Source: Paenibacillus sp. JJ-223 (GTDB lineage: Bacteria; Bacillota; Bacilli; Paenibacillales; Paenibacillaceae). Taken from it: a stretch of 64,000 nucleotides of DNA. Where the stretch lies: NCBI RefSeq assembly GCF_927798175.1, contig NZ_CAKMMP010000017.1, forward strand, positions 118,079 to 182,078, in the 5' to 3' direction. The translations under genes and the position numbers were made by a program. Of the stretch, positions 25,566-33,539 are shown piece by piece. How positions within the stretch are numbered: the stretch's first letter is position 1; each line of letters begins with the position of its first letter. The notes under the pieces were generated by a model that saw nothing but the letters and a program-made list of their open reading frames with translations, had not been told where the DNA came from and did not search any database.

Positions 25566-26072
25566 ATGATCTACCAAATTAGCGTGGCGATCATTGCCGT
25601 GGCATTTGCTGTGCTTGTGTTTTTTCTGATTCGTACATTGAAGTCCGCTCAGGCTTCGCTTGACAATGTCTCGCAAACGCTGCAAGAGGTACGAACAACG
25701 ATTGATGAGTTGAGCTACGAGGTAAAACAAACGGTAAGGCATGCCAATGACATCACTGCGGACGTACAGCACAAAATGAAGCAGATCGATCCGGTCATGG
25801 AGTCGGTGCAAAACCTGGGAGACGTATTGAATGAAGTCAGTGCTGCGGCAAAGCAGGTGTCGACCACGATGATTTCGCGGTTTCAAACCAAGCGCGCAGA
25901 GAAGGAACGGGAACAAAAGTCCGTCGTGCATCCCGCCCAGCAGCCATCAACGCCTGTCGACCGGACGGTGAACAGTTATGATGCTACATATAACCAAGGG
26001 GCAAAGGGCGGTAAGGAGTGGCTCAAATACGTCGACCTTGCAGCAAACATATGGCAGCGCATAAGAAAATAA
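25566..26072 (+). CDS. DUF948 membrane-anchored protein (YtxG-like general stress protein)
   Basis: A 168-residue protein with one N-terminal membrane helix (QISVAIIAVAFAVLVFFLI) and a long helical, probably coiled-coil cytoplasmic region (SLDNVSQTLQEVRTTIDELS), then a polar Gln/Pro tail. This is the DUF948 pattern of B. subtilis YtxG, a sigma-B-dependent general stress protein. ATG 25566 follows AAGAGAGG by seven bases. The upstream sigma-B-type promoter agrees with this role. Confidence 0.85.
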   Translation: MIYQISVAIIAVAFAVLVFFLIRTLKSAQASLDNVSQTLQEVRTTIDELSYEVKQTVRHANDITADVQHKMKQIDPVMESVQNLGDVLNEVSAAAKQVSTTMISRFQTKRAEKEREQKSVVHPAQQPSTPVDRTVNSYDATYNQGAKGGKEWLKYVDLAANIWQRIRK

Positions 26073-26135
26073 ATTTTTGATTTCGGGTAACTCGTCAGGA
26101 CGGTGAACCAGCGAAACCGATGGAGGGTGAGAATA

Positions 26136-26672
26136 ATGATGAAACTGATGCTTCTGATGTTTGGCGTGATTTCTCCCTTTTCCGTTCAGGTGGCAGCTCT
26201 TCCGGTTGCCCCCGAAACGTCATGGACGGCAGTGGAGCCGCAGGTGACAGAGGTTGTTACCGTTGCGGATGAAAGGTCCGGGCAGTTCGGGTCGTTCAGG
26301 ACGTTGAACGGCATCTCGCTGGATCACGGACTGGCCGACGTCATGGCCCGAAAGGGACAACCGCTGAAACGCTTGGACGATCCTTATCTGGGTTGCCCGG
26401 AATTTGATTTTGAGGATGCCCGCATCGGGGTGTGCCAGGACGAGGATGTCATTCAATACATCCATGTCGAAGGCCGCATGAAGCGCTTCATGCTAAATCA
26501 ACAATGGATTGACATGGATATCGACTCCATTCGGAATGCTCTGGGGCAGCCCTATTCCAAGGCGCAGGACGGCGAGGTGTTTGTGCGGGGAGACCGGGCG
26601 TTAAAAGTGTATATGGCTCCCGGAACAGAACGCATCCTGGGCATTGATTTATTTGATGAATCCGTTACCTGA
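26136..26672 (+). CDS. Secreted protein of unknown function
   Basis: A 178-residue exported protein with a clear signal peptide (MMKLMLLMFGVISPFSVQVA). The mature part contains LNGISLDHGLADVMARKGQP and IDMDIDSIRNALGQPYSKAQ, two similar units of the kind seen in small surface proteins that sense or scaffold. I do not recognise a named family. The ATG-ATG pair follows GGAGGG. It lies between two stress-protein genes, but no sigma-B promoter is obvious just upstream. Confidence 0.7.
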   Translation: MMKLMLLMFGVISPFSVQVAALPVAPETSWTAVEPQVTEVVTVADERSGQFGSFRTLNGISLDHGLADVMARKGQPLKRLDDPYLGCPEFDFEDARIGVCQDEDVIQYIHVEGRMKRFMLNQQWIDMDIDSIRNALGQPYSKAQDGEVFVRGDRALKVYMAPGTERILGIDLFDESVT

Positions 26673-26731
26673 TTTTTTTGGAATCGAATGATATGTTTCA
26701 ATACAAGATGGCATGTTTATATACTATATAT

Positions 26732-26909
26732 GTTGAACTAGACATTTACACGTTAACGGAGAGGGCAGAAAGAATCTGAAGAAGCAAAGCGTTCGCATTT
26801 ATCACCGGATTTTCCCCTTAAATAAAGGGATTCAAAAAATCTGGGGATAACAGCGATCGGAAGATGGTTCTGACCACGTAGTACTCCGTGTAAAAATCAT
26901 TGGTTCAAC
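26732..26909 (+). repeat. Intergenic palindromic element of about 178 bp (dispersed repeat, MITE-like or structured RNA)
   Basis: The ends GTTGAAC (26732-26738) and GTTCAAC (26903-26909) are inverted repeats, followed inward by ATTTACACG and CGTGTAAAAAT. Inner arms CAGAA..ATC with GAT..TTCTG, and CCGGATTTT with AAAATCTGG, continue the pairing, so nearly the whole element folds into one long imperfect hairpin. It has no open frame. A divergent partial copy is at 3305-3411. Confidence 0.75.
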
Positions 26910-26951
26910 TTAGAGGCCGAAAATGAAGATGTTCAGAGGAGAGTGGAAACG

Positions 26952-27296
26952 ATGAATTCAACCAACGCAAAAGCATATGCCAAAGTGGTGGAAAACGGAG
27001 TTCAAGCGGTAGAAGCAGTGAAAGAACTGCAGCGCGCCGGCTACCTTGCTGATCAAATCTTCGTTCTCGCCCATGAAGAGGACCGCACGGACCGCATTGC
27101 CGATACGGCGGACGCCAAAGAAATCGGAATGAAGCAAGAAGGACTGTTTGACTCTATTGCCAATCTGTTCAGATCCCGGGGCGATGAACTTCGAGCGAAA
27201 ATCGAGTCGATGGGCTTCACCCAAGCAGAGGCCGACTTCTACGAGAGCGAGCTGGACAAAGGCAAGGTGCTCGTCATCGCTAAAAAGGAAGAGTAG
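26952..27296 (+). CDS. yflT: General stress protein 17M-like (YflT)
   Basis: A 114-residue protein resembling the YflT/GSP17M stress protein: NGVQAVEAVKELQRAGYLAD, IFVLAHEEDRTDRIAD, FDSIANLFRSRGDELRAKIE and a final KGKVLVIAKKEE. In B. subtilis this is a sigma-B-dependent stress protein of unknown biochemistry. ATG 26952 follows GAGGAG by ten bases. A GTTTCA-N14-GTTTAT sequence at 26695-26720 could be a sigma-B promoter but lies beyond the palindromic repeat. The gene ends in a very strong terminator and lies just before the sigma-B control genes. Confidence 0.8.
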   Translation: MNSTNAKAYAKVVENGVQAVEAVKELQRAGYLADQIFVLAHEEDRTDRIADTADAKEIGMKQEGLFDSIANLFRSRGDELRAKIESMGFTQAEADFYESELDKGKVLVIAKKEE

Positions 27297-27358
27297 GATC
27301 GCTCTGCCGCATCGATACGTAAACATAAGTTTGCTAGCGGTATTGCAGCGGACTTTAT

Positions 27359-27412
27359 CAAAAACATAGCTAAGGAATGGGGGTATCCTCATTCCTTAGC
27401 TATGTTTTTGCG
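27359..27412 (+). terminator. Very stable terminator after yflT
   Basis: A perfect 21-bp stem, 27359-27379 with 27390-27410, with arms ending in TAGCTATGTTTTTG. Confidence 0.95.
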
Positions 27413-27672
27413 AGTATATGGGTTGCGGCCCATGATAGCGCAAAATATCATTAATAGAGAGAGAAGAGCTGCTCCATAGAAGCACTCTTTTGACTGGAAA
27501 ATGTTGATTGGCAACGTTTCACTCCATGCACTTTCCTTCATTTTGGCTTATGGTTATAGTAGGAAATGTTATGTTGACCATCCCGAAAAATGTGGAATCA
27601 TGCATGTTTTGGACCTTTGCATAACCTGATTCGAAACGACAAATACGGAACGCCACAGATAAGGAGATCCTA
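27413..27672 (+). other. Upstream region of the sigma-B control genes
   Basis: There is no gene here. Several TTGAC-like hexamers (for example near 27487 and 27571) lack good -10 partners, and no sigma-B-type promoter was found. A standard sigma-A promoter probably lies here but cannot be fixed by eye. Confidence 0.4.
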
Positions 27673-28845
27673 ATGAGCATACTTATTGTTGACGACAATC
27701 CGACAAATATCATCATCATTCGAGAGATTTTGAAAAAAGAGAATTATCGTGACGTCGTTGCCGCAAGTTCCGCCATGGAAATGTTCGACGTGCTGGGAAT
27801 TGGCGAAGAGAGAGGCGAGATTCGTTCCAAACCATCGGATATCGACCTGATTTTGCTGGATATGATGATGCCTGAGATCGATGGCATCGAGGCATGCCGG
27901 ATCATGCAAAAATACGATAATCTGAAAGATATTCCGATTATTATGGTCACCGCGATCGGCGATTCCAAAAAGCTGGCCGAAGCGCTTGACGCCGGGGCGT
28001 CCGACTATGTAACCAAGCCTATTAACAAAGTCGAATTGATGGCCCGCATCCGGCTTGCGCTGCGGTTGAAGCAGGAGAAGGACTGGCACAAGGAGCGCGA
28101 TCAGCGAATTCAGGATGAGCTGAAGCTGGCAGCGATGGTCCAGAATGCTGTTTTGAGCCCTGCCATCGAAGATCCTTTATTTCACGTCAATGCGATCTAC
28201 AAACCTTCGTTCGAGCTGGCGGGAGATTTGTACTCCTGGTACCCGTTGGGAGAAGGACGTTACGGCGTGCTGCTTCTGGACATGATGGGGCACGGCATCT
28301 CATCGTCCCTGTTTACGATGTTTATCGCATCCGTGTTAAAAGATACCGTAACGACGTATGTGGATCCGGAAAAAGTCATTCAAGAGCTGAACCGAAGATT
28401 CAATCAACTGCATTTGGAAAAACAGCTTGTGCAGTACTATTTTACCGCGATCTATCTGGTCGTGGATACACGAATGAAGCGGATCGATTACGTGAATGCA
28501 GGGCATCCGCCGGCGCTTTTTTTCCGGGAAGACGGGACTGTGGATACGTTCGACAGCGTATGCTGCCCTGTGGGCTTGTTCGACAAGATGGAAATTGACC
28601 CGCAGACGGTCCATTACGAGGGGGAAGGGCATATCGCTTTATATACGGACGGGCTGCTGGAGACGGTACAGGGAGACCAGGACACACAGCTTGAGTTTCT
28701 CAAAACCCGCCTAAAGGGCGCGCACCAATGGGATGAGCCGGCAATGCAATCCTTGTTTTTCGAAACCGAAGCTCCGCCCGAGCGGGACGACGACAAATGC
28801 CTGGTATGGATCACATTGAAAAATAAAGGAGCGGAGACAGAATGA
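27673..28845 (+). CDS. rsbY: Receiver-PP2C phosphatase, RsbY/RsbU-like activator of sigma-B
   Basis: A 390-residue protein with an N-terminal receiver (residues 1-125; acidic residues in VDDN, phospho-acceptor Asp63 in LLDMMMPEIDG, Lys in TKPINK), a coiled linker and a SpoIIE-type PP2C phosphatase (about 150-385; AGDLYSW, LDMMGHGISSSL, LYTDGLLE, ERDDDKCLV). This is the RsbY layout of B. cereus: phosphorylation by the hybrid kinase turns on dephosphorylation of RsbV, freeing sigma-B. It overlaps the kinase gene by ATGA. The ATG follows AAGGAG. The function is inferred from architecture and neighbours. Confidence 0.88.
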   Translation: MSILIVDDNPTNIIIIREILKKENYRDVVAASSAMEMFDVLGIGEERGEIRSKPSDIDLILLDMMMPEIDGIEACRIMQKYDNLKDIPIIMVTAIGDSKKLAEALDAGASDYVTKPINKVELMARIRLALRLKQEKDWHKERDQRIQDELKLAAMVQNAVLSPAIEDPLFHVNAIYKPSFELAGDLYSWYPLGEGRYGVLLLDMMGHGISSSLFTMFIASVLKDTVTTYVDPEKVIQELNRRFNQLHLEKQLVQYYFTAIYLVVDTRMKRIDYVNAGHPPALFFREDGTVDTFDSVCCPVGLFDKMEIDPQTVHYEGEGHIALYTDGLLETVQGDQDTQLEFLKTRLKGAHQWDEPAMQSLFFETEAPPERDDDKCLVWITLKNKGAETE

Positions 28846-31800
28846 AAATCAGGAACAAATTGCTGATCGGATTCACCGCTCTGATGGCCATTTTGATCGT
28901 GTTGACGTTTGTCAGTTATGAACGGTTGCACAACAGCAACCAGCAGTTGGACCAGATGTACCAAGAGCGTTATCTGAAAGTAAGGTATTCGACCGGGATA
29001 AGAGGCGAAGTGAACGAAGTGGCCAAAGTGCTGGCGAATTTGCTGCTCAACCCTAGCAATTCGGTTAGTACGGCCAACAATCAGCTGGGTGGAATGGTGG
29101 AGGACGCCGAACGGTTTCTTGCGCAAGTGCGTGAACGGGCAGGCAGTGCGTATGAGCACCAACTGGTCGACCGGGTGGAGGAGGCTTGGAACGCGTTCGA
29201 GAAGTACGCCGAAAGGCAGATCAACCTGTTGTCCCAAGGACGCGTGGAGGAAGCGAACCAATATCGCAATACGACCGGGCTGCAGGTCCAGCAAGAAGCA
29301 ATGGACAGCATGAATGCCCTCTCCCGGTACCAGGATCAGGAGATTGATACGCAAATTACCCAGGCCAATGAACAGTATACCCGCGCGGTCCAGATCACGT
29401 CGGGGATTACGATTGCCGGTTTGCTGCTGGCTCTGGGAGTTATCCTTTGGGTGCTGCCCAGCATAACCAAAGGCCTCAATACCGTTAATATGATGATCGC
29501 CAGTTTGGGCAAGGGGCATTACCGGACGGTCCGGCGCATTCGGGTGAAATCCAGCGACGAGATCGGCCAGGTCGCCGAAGTGCTCAAGGCCGTATCCGGC
29601 GATCTGGAAGAGAAGCTGGAAGTGGAGAAAGCCTATTTACAGGCCCAGAAGGATTTGAATTGGACGAACTCAAACATCGCGAGGGTTCCCGAGCTGCTGC
29701 GCGGCATCGGATCCATCCGCCAGATCTCGCAGATGTTTATCAGCGAATTCGCCCCGGTTCTCGGTGCCCAGGTAGGTGCCGTTTATTTGATAGACGAGGA
29801 GAAACATCCCGACGAAATCCGGCGTTACGGAGTCTATGCGCTTGAAGAAACGAGCGAAGCAGGCAAAAAAGCGTACCGGATCGGCGAAGGGCTCATTGGT
29901 CAGGTAGCTTTGGACGAACGGCCGATCCAGCTTGAAGAAGCCCCGGGGGATTACGTGCGCATCACGTCGGCAACCGGCCATTCCCAGGCAACAAGCATCA
30001 TGATCCATCCCATCGTGTTTGAGGATGAATTGATCGGGGTGGTGGAACTGGCTTCCTTTAACGGTTTTAGCGACCTTCAAAAAAATCTGTTCACGCAGCT
30101 CGTTTCCAATCTGGGAGTTATCCTGAATAACGTTCGCAGAAGGCTGCGGGTCGAAGAACTGCTGCGCGAGTCCCAGGCGTTGACCGAGGAACTGCAGGTG
30201 CAATCCGAGGAATTGCAGACCCAGCAAGAGGAATTGCGCCGATCGAACGAAAACCTGGAGGAACAGGCGGCCGCGCTGAAACGTTCGGAGGAGCTGCTGC
30301 AGCGGCAGCAGGAAGAGCTGGAGCACTTTAATACCGAACTGATTGCCAAGACGCGCGCGCTGGAAGAGCAGGTTCGGGAAGTCGAAGAGAAGAACGACGA
30401 GATCGAACAGACCAAGGTGCAGCTGGAGCAGCAAGCGATGCAATTGTCGATGACAAGCAAGTACAAATCCGAGTTTTTGGCAAACATGTCGCACGAGCTT
30501 CGCACCCCGTTAAACAGTTTGCTCATCTTGTCGCAGTTGTTGTCCGAGAACAAGGACGGCAATCTGACCGAAAAGCAGCGGGAATATGCACATACGATAT
30601 ACATGTCCGGTGCGGACTTGCTCAAGATGATCGATGAAATACTGGATCTGTCCAAAGTGGATGCCGGCAAAATGGATATCAACTACGAGACCGTCCACAT
30701 GGAGGATTTGGCCCTGTTCACCAAACAAAATTTCGGGCCGGTCGCGAGCAAAAAGGAACTCGGATTGAACGTCGAATTCGACGCCAATCTGCCGGATTGG
30801 ATTTATACGGACGGCCATCGCGTGAAACAAATTTTGCGGAATCTGCTGTCGAATGCCTTCAAGTTCACCAATCGCGGCCAAGTCAGTCTGATCGCCAAAA
30901 AACTGAAAGCCGGAGAAATTCCGGAATATTTGAACGCGAACCAAGATTACGTCAGCTTCACCGTGCAGGATACAGGGATCGGCATCGCGCCGGACAAGAC
31001 CGATCTGATCTTCGAGGCTTTCCAGCAAGTGGACGGCACTACAAGCCGCAAATACGGCGGCACGGGACTTGGGTTATCCATCAGCCGGGAACTGGCGCGT
31101 TTGCTGGGCGGAGCCATCAAGGTGGAATCTGCGGAAGGCGTTGGCAGCGCCTTTACGCTGTATCTTCCCGACAACAATGCAGAGTCGATTGATCATCGGG
31201 CATTGGCTGAGGCAGCGCCTTCCGCCGAGAGTGCGTTACAGGAGGCGGGGGAAAGCGAAACAAGGCTTTTCGAGCACCGGACCTCCGCGATGAACAACGT
31301 GGACAACCGCCTGATGGGGACACAAGGAAGCCCTGTCATCAGCAGGAACGTTCCACACCCGCCAGCCGAGGCGGCCATCGACGATGATCAACAGCATATC
31401 ACGGCAGGCGACAAGGTATTGCTGATCATCGAGGATGATGTGAAATTTGCTCATATTTTGATGGATATGGCGAGAGGACGCGGATTCAAGGCGATCGTCG
31501 CGCTGCAGGGGGACAAAGGGCTCGAAATGGCCCGTCACTATTTGCCGGACGCCATCATTCTGGACATTCAATTGCCGATTATGGACGGCTGGTCCATTCT
31601 GGGAGAGCTGAAAAGCAATTCCGCAACAAGACATATTCCGGTACATGTCATTTCCGTCATCGATGATGTCAAACAAGGTTTAATGATGGGAGCCATTGCT
31701 TACCTGCGAAAACCTTCGAGCAAGGAAGCGCTGGATAAAGCTTTTTCCCATATTGAATCCTATACGGAACAACAATTGAAACGATTGCTGATCGTTGAGG

Positions 31801-32582
31801 ACGACGAGGTGCAGCGGAAGTCAATCATCGAGCTGATCGGTCATGACGATGTAGCGATCACGGCCGTTTCCACCGGGCAGGATGCGTTGAATGAACTCCA
31901 TGGTCAACGGTACGACTGCATGGTGCTTGATTTGATGCTGACCGACATGACCGGCTTTGAGCTGCTGGATCGAATTCGGGACGATGAAGGTCTGAATGAC
32001 CTGCCGATCATTATTTATACGGGAAAAGATCTGGATACCAAAGAAGAGACGAGACTTCGCAAATACGCCGAATCGATTATTATCAAGGACGTGAAATCGC
32101 CGGAACGGCTGTTGGATGAGACAACGCTGTTCTTGCATCGGGTCGAGGCCAATCTGCCGGAAGACAAACGCAAGATTCTGCAGAAGCTGCATAACAAGGA
32201 GACATTGTTCGAAGGCAAAAAAATATTGCTGGTCGATGACGATATCCGCAATGTGTTCGCGCTTTCCAGCGTTCTCGAAGGCTATCGGATGGAGGTCATT
32301 TTCGCCGAAAACGGACGGGAGGCCTTGGACATTCTGGAAGCCAATCCAGACATCGACCTGGTCCTGATGGACATGATGATGCCGGAAATGGACGGCTATG
32401 AAGCGATGACGCGAATCCGCCAGATGCCGAGATTCGAGAAGCTGCCGATCATTGCCCTTACGGCCAAAGCCATGAAGGACGACCGCGGCAAATGCATCGA
32501 GGCAGGGGCTTCCGATTATGTGAAAAAACCGATCCAGACCGATCAATTATTGTCATTAATGCGGGTATGGTTGTATTCGTAG
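28842..32582 (+). CDS. rsbK: Hybrid sensor histidine kinase with three receivers, RsbK-like
   Basis: A 1246-residue membrane hybrid kinase. The first helix is at about residues 5-24, followed by a mostly helical extracellular sensor and a second helix (GITIAGLLLALGVILWVLP). Then come HAMP, GAF (about 285-430), a long Glu/Gln-rich coiled coil (about 440-540), HisKA with His551 in MSHELRTP, and a HATPase with NLLSNAFKFTN, DTGIGI and GGTGLGLSISREL. Three receivers follow with phospho-acceptors Asp908, Asp1030 and Asp1177. Its place between a receiver-PP2C gene and a CheR-type gene matches the B. cereus RsbY-RsbK-RsbM system. The inducing signal is unknown. Confidence 0.9.
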   Translation: MKIRNKLLIGFTALMAILIVLTFVSYERLHNSNQQLDQMYQERYLKVRYSTGIRGEVNEVAKVLANLLLNPSNSVSTANNQLGGMVEDAERFLAQVRERAGSAYEHQLVDRVEEAWNAFEKYAERQINLLSQGRVEEANQYRNTTGLQVQQEAMDSMNALSRYQDQEIDTQITQANEQYTRAVQITSGITIAGLLLALGVILWVLPSITKGLNTVNMMIASLGKGHYRTVRRIRVKSSDEIGQVAEVLKAVSGDLEEKLEVEKAYLQAQKDLNWTNSNIARVPELLRGIGSIRQISQMFISEFAPVLGAQVGAVYLIDEEKHPDEIRRYGVYALEETSEAGKKAYRIGEGLIGQVALDERPIQLEEAPGDYVRITSATGHSQATSIMIHPIVFEDELIGVVELASFNGFSDLQKNLFTQLVSNLGVILNNVRRRLRVEELLRESQALTEELQVQSEELQTQQEELRRSNENLEEQAAALKRSEELLQRQQEELEHFNTELIAKTRALEEQVREVEEKNDEIEQTKVQLEQQAMQLSMTSKYKSEFLANMSHELRTPLNSLLILSQLLSENKDGNLTEKQREYAHTIYMSGADLLKMIDEILDLSKVDAGKMDINYETVHMEDLALFTKQNFGPVASKKELGLNVEFDANLPDWIYTDGHRVKQILRNLLSNAFKFTNRGQVSLIAKKLKAGEIPEYLNANQDYVSFTVQDTGIGIAPDKTDLIFEAFQQVDGTTSRKYGGTGLGLSISRELARLLGGAIKVESAEGVGSAFTLYLPDNNAESIDHRALAEAAPSAESALQEAGESETRLFEHRTSAMNNVDNRLMGTQGSPVISRNVPHPPAEAAIDDDQQHITAGDKVLLIIEDDVKFAHILMDMARGRGFKAIVALQGDKGLEMARHYLPDAIILDIQLPIMDGWSILGELKSNSATRHIPVHVISVIDDVKQGLMMGAIAYLRKPSSKEALDKAFSHIESYTEQQLKRLLIVEDDEVQRKSIIELIGHDDVAITAVSTGQDALNELHGQRYDCMVLDLMLTDMTGFELLDRIRDDEGLNDLPIIIYTGKDLDTKEETRLRKYAESIIIKDVKSPERLLDETTLFLHRVEANLPEDKRKILQKLHNKETLFEGKKILLVDDDIRNVFALSSVLEGYRMEVIFAENGREALDILEANPDIDLVLMDMMMPEMDGYEAMTRIRQMPRFEKLPIIALTAKAMKDDRGKCIEAGASDYVKKPIQTDQLLSLMRVWLYS

Positions 32583-32655
32583 GCCTCAGGACGGGGTAAT
32601 GAAGAAACAACAGTACCATGACGTGCAACCATAAACATAGAAGTGGAGAAAAATT

Positions 32656-33528
32656 ATGACATCGTGGGAATCAAGGGAGAAGGAAACGGGCCCTTCAAAT
32701 ATGCCTCAGGAAGAAGAGCGGGAACTGATCGAAATCCAGCTGCTGCTGGAAGGGATGCACCGATTGTACGGATACGATTTCAGAAATTACGCGCTGCCAT
32801 CCCTCAAACGAAGAATATGGCATTATGCCCATGCCGAGGGCGTCGGAACGATATCGGGGTTGCAGGAACGCATTCTCCATGACCGTTCCTCGTTCGATCG
32901 GTTCGTCCATACCCTGTCCATTCCTGTAACCGAAATGTTTCGAGATCCGTCATTGTTCCGGCTGTTCCGCGAACAGATCATTCCCGTGCTGCGCACGTAT
33001 CCATATATCCGGATATGGCATGCGGGGTGTTCGACGGGAGAAGAAGTATATTCCATGGCCATCATGCTGCATGAGGAAGGACTGTACGACAAGGCCAGAA
33101 TTTATGCCACGGACATGAACGACCGCTCTTTGCAGCAGGCTAAGGAAGGAGTATACGGGATTGAAAAAATGAAGCTGTATACGACGAATTATTTGGAGGC
33201 CGGCGGGACAGGGGTTTTCTCCGAGTATTATACGGCCAAATACAATTCGGTCATGTTCCACCCGTTCTTGCGGAAAAACATCATATTCGCCGAACACAAC
33301 TTGGCGACGGACCGCTCGTTTAACGAGTTTAACGTCATTTTTTGCCGGAACGTCATGATCTACTTCAACGATGAATTGCGGAATCGCGTGCACGGGTTGT
33401 TTCACGAAAGCCTGAGCCATTTCGGCATTCTTGTTTTGGGTTCCAAGGAGTCCGTGCATTTCACGGAATTCAGCGAGGCCTACGAGCCGTTGGACCGAAC
33501 AGAAAAAATATATCGGAAGATAAAATAG
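32656..33528 (+). CDS. rsbM: CheR-type methyltransferase, RsbM-like
   Basis: A 290-residue SAM-dependent protein-glutamate methyltransferase of the CheR family. The N-terminal helical part has YDFRNYALPSLKRRI. The SAM-binding part has WHAGCSTGEEVYSMAI, YATDMNDRSLQQA and NVIFCRNVMIYF. In B. cereus RsbM methylates RsbK and tunes sigma-B; no chemotaxis genes are nearby, so a like role is inferred. The substrate could be either of the two flanking hybrid kinases. It is 73 bases after rsbK and 11 before the next kinase. ATG 32656 follows GTGGAGAA. Confidence 0.9.
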   Translation: MTSWESREKETGPSNMPQEEERELIEIQLLLEGMHRLYGYDFRNYALPSLKRRIWHYAHAEGVGTISGLQERILHDRSSFDRFVHTLSIPVTEMFRDPSLFRLFREQIIPVLRTYPYIRIWHAGCSTGEEVYSMAIMLHEEGLYDKARIYATDMNDRSLQQAKEGVYGIEKMKLYTTNYLEAGGTGVFSEYYTAKYNSVMFHPFLRKNIIFAEHNLATDRSFNEFNVIFCRNVMIYFNDELRNRVHGLFHESLSHFGILVLGSKESVHFTEFSEAYEPLDRTEKIYRKIK

Positions 33529-33539
33529 GGGGTTAGGTT

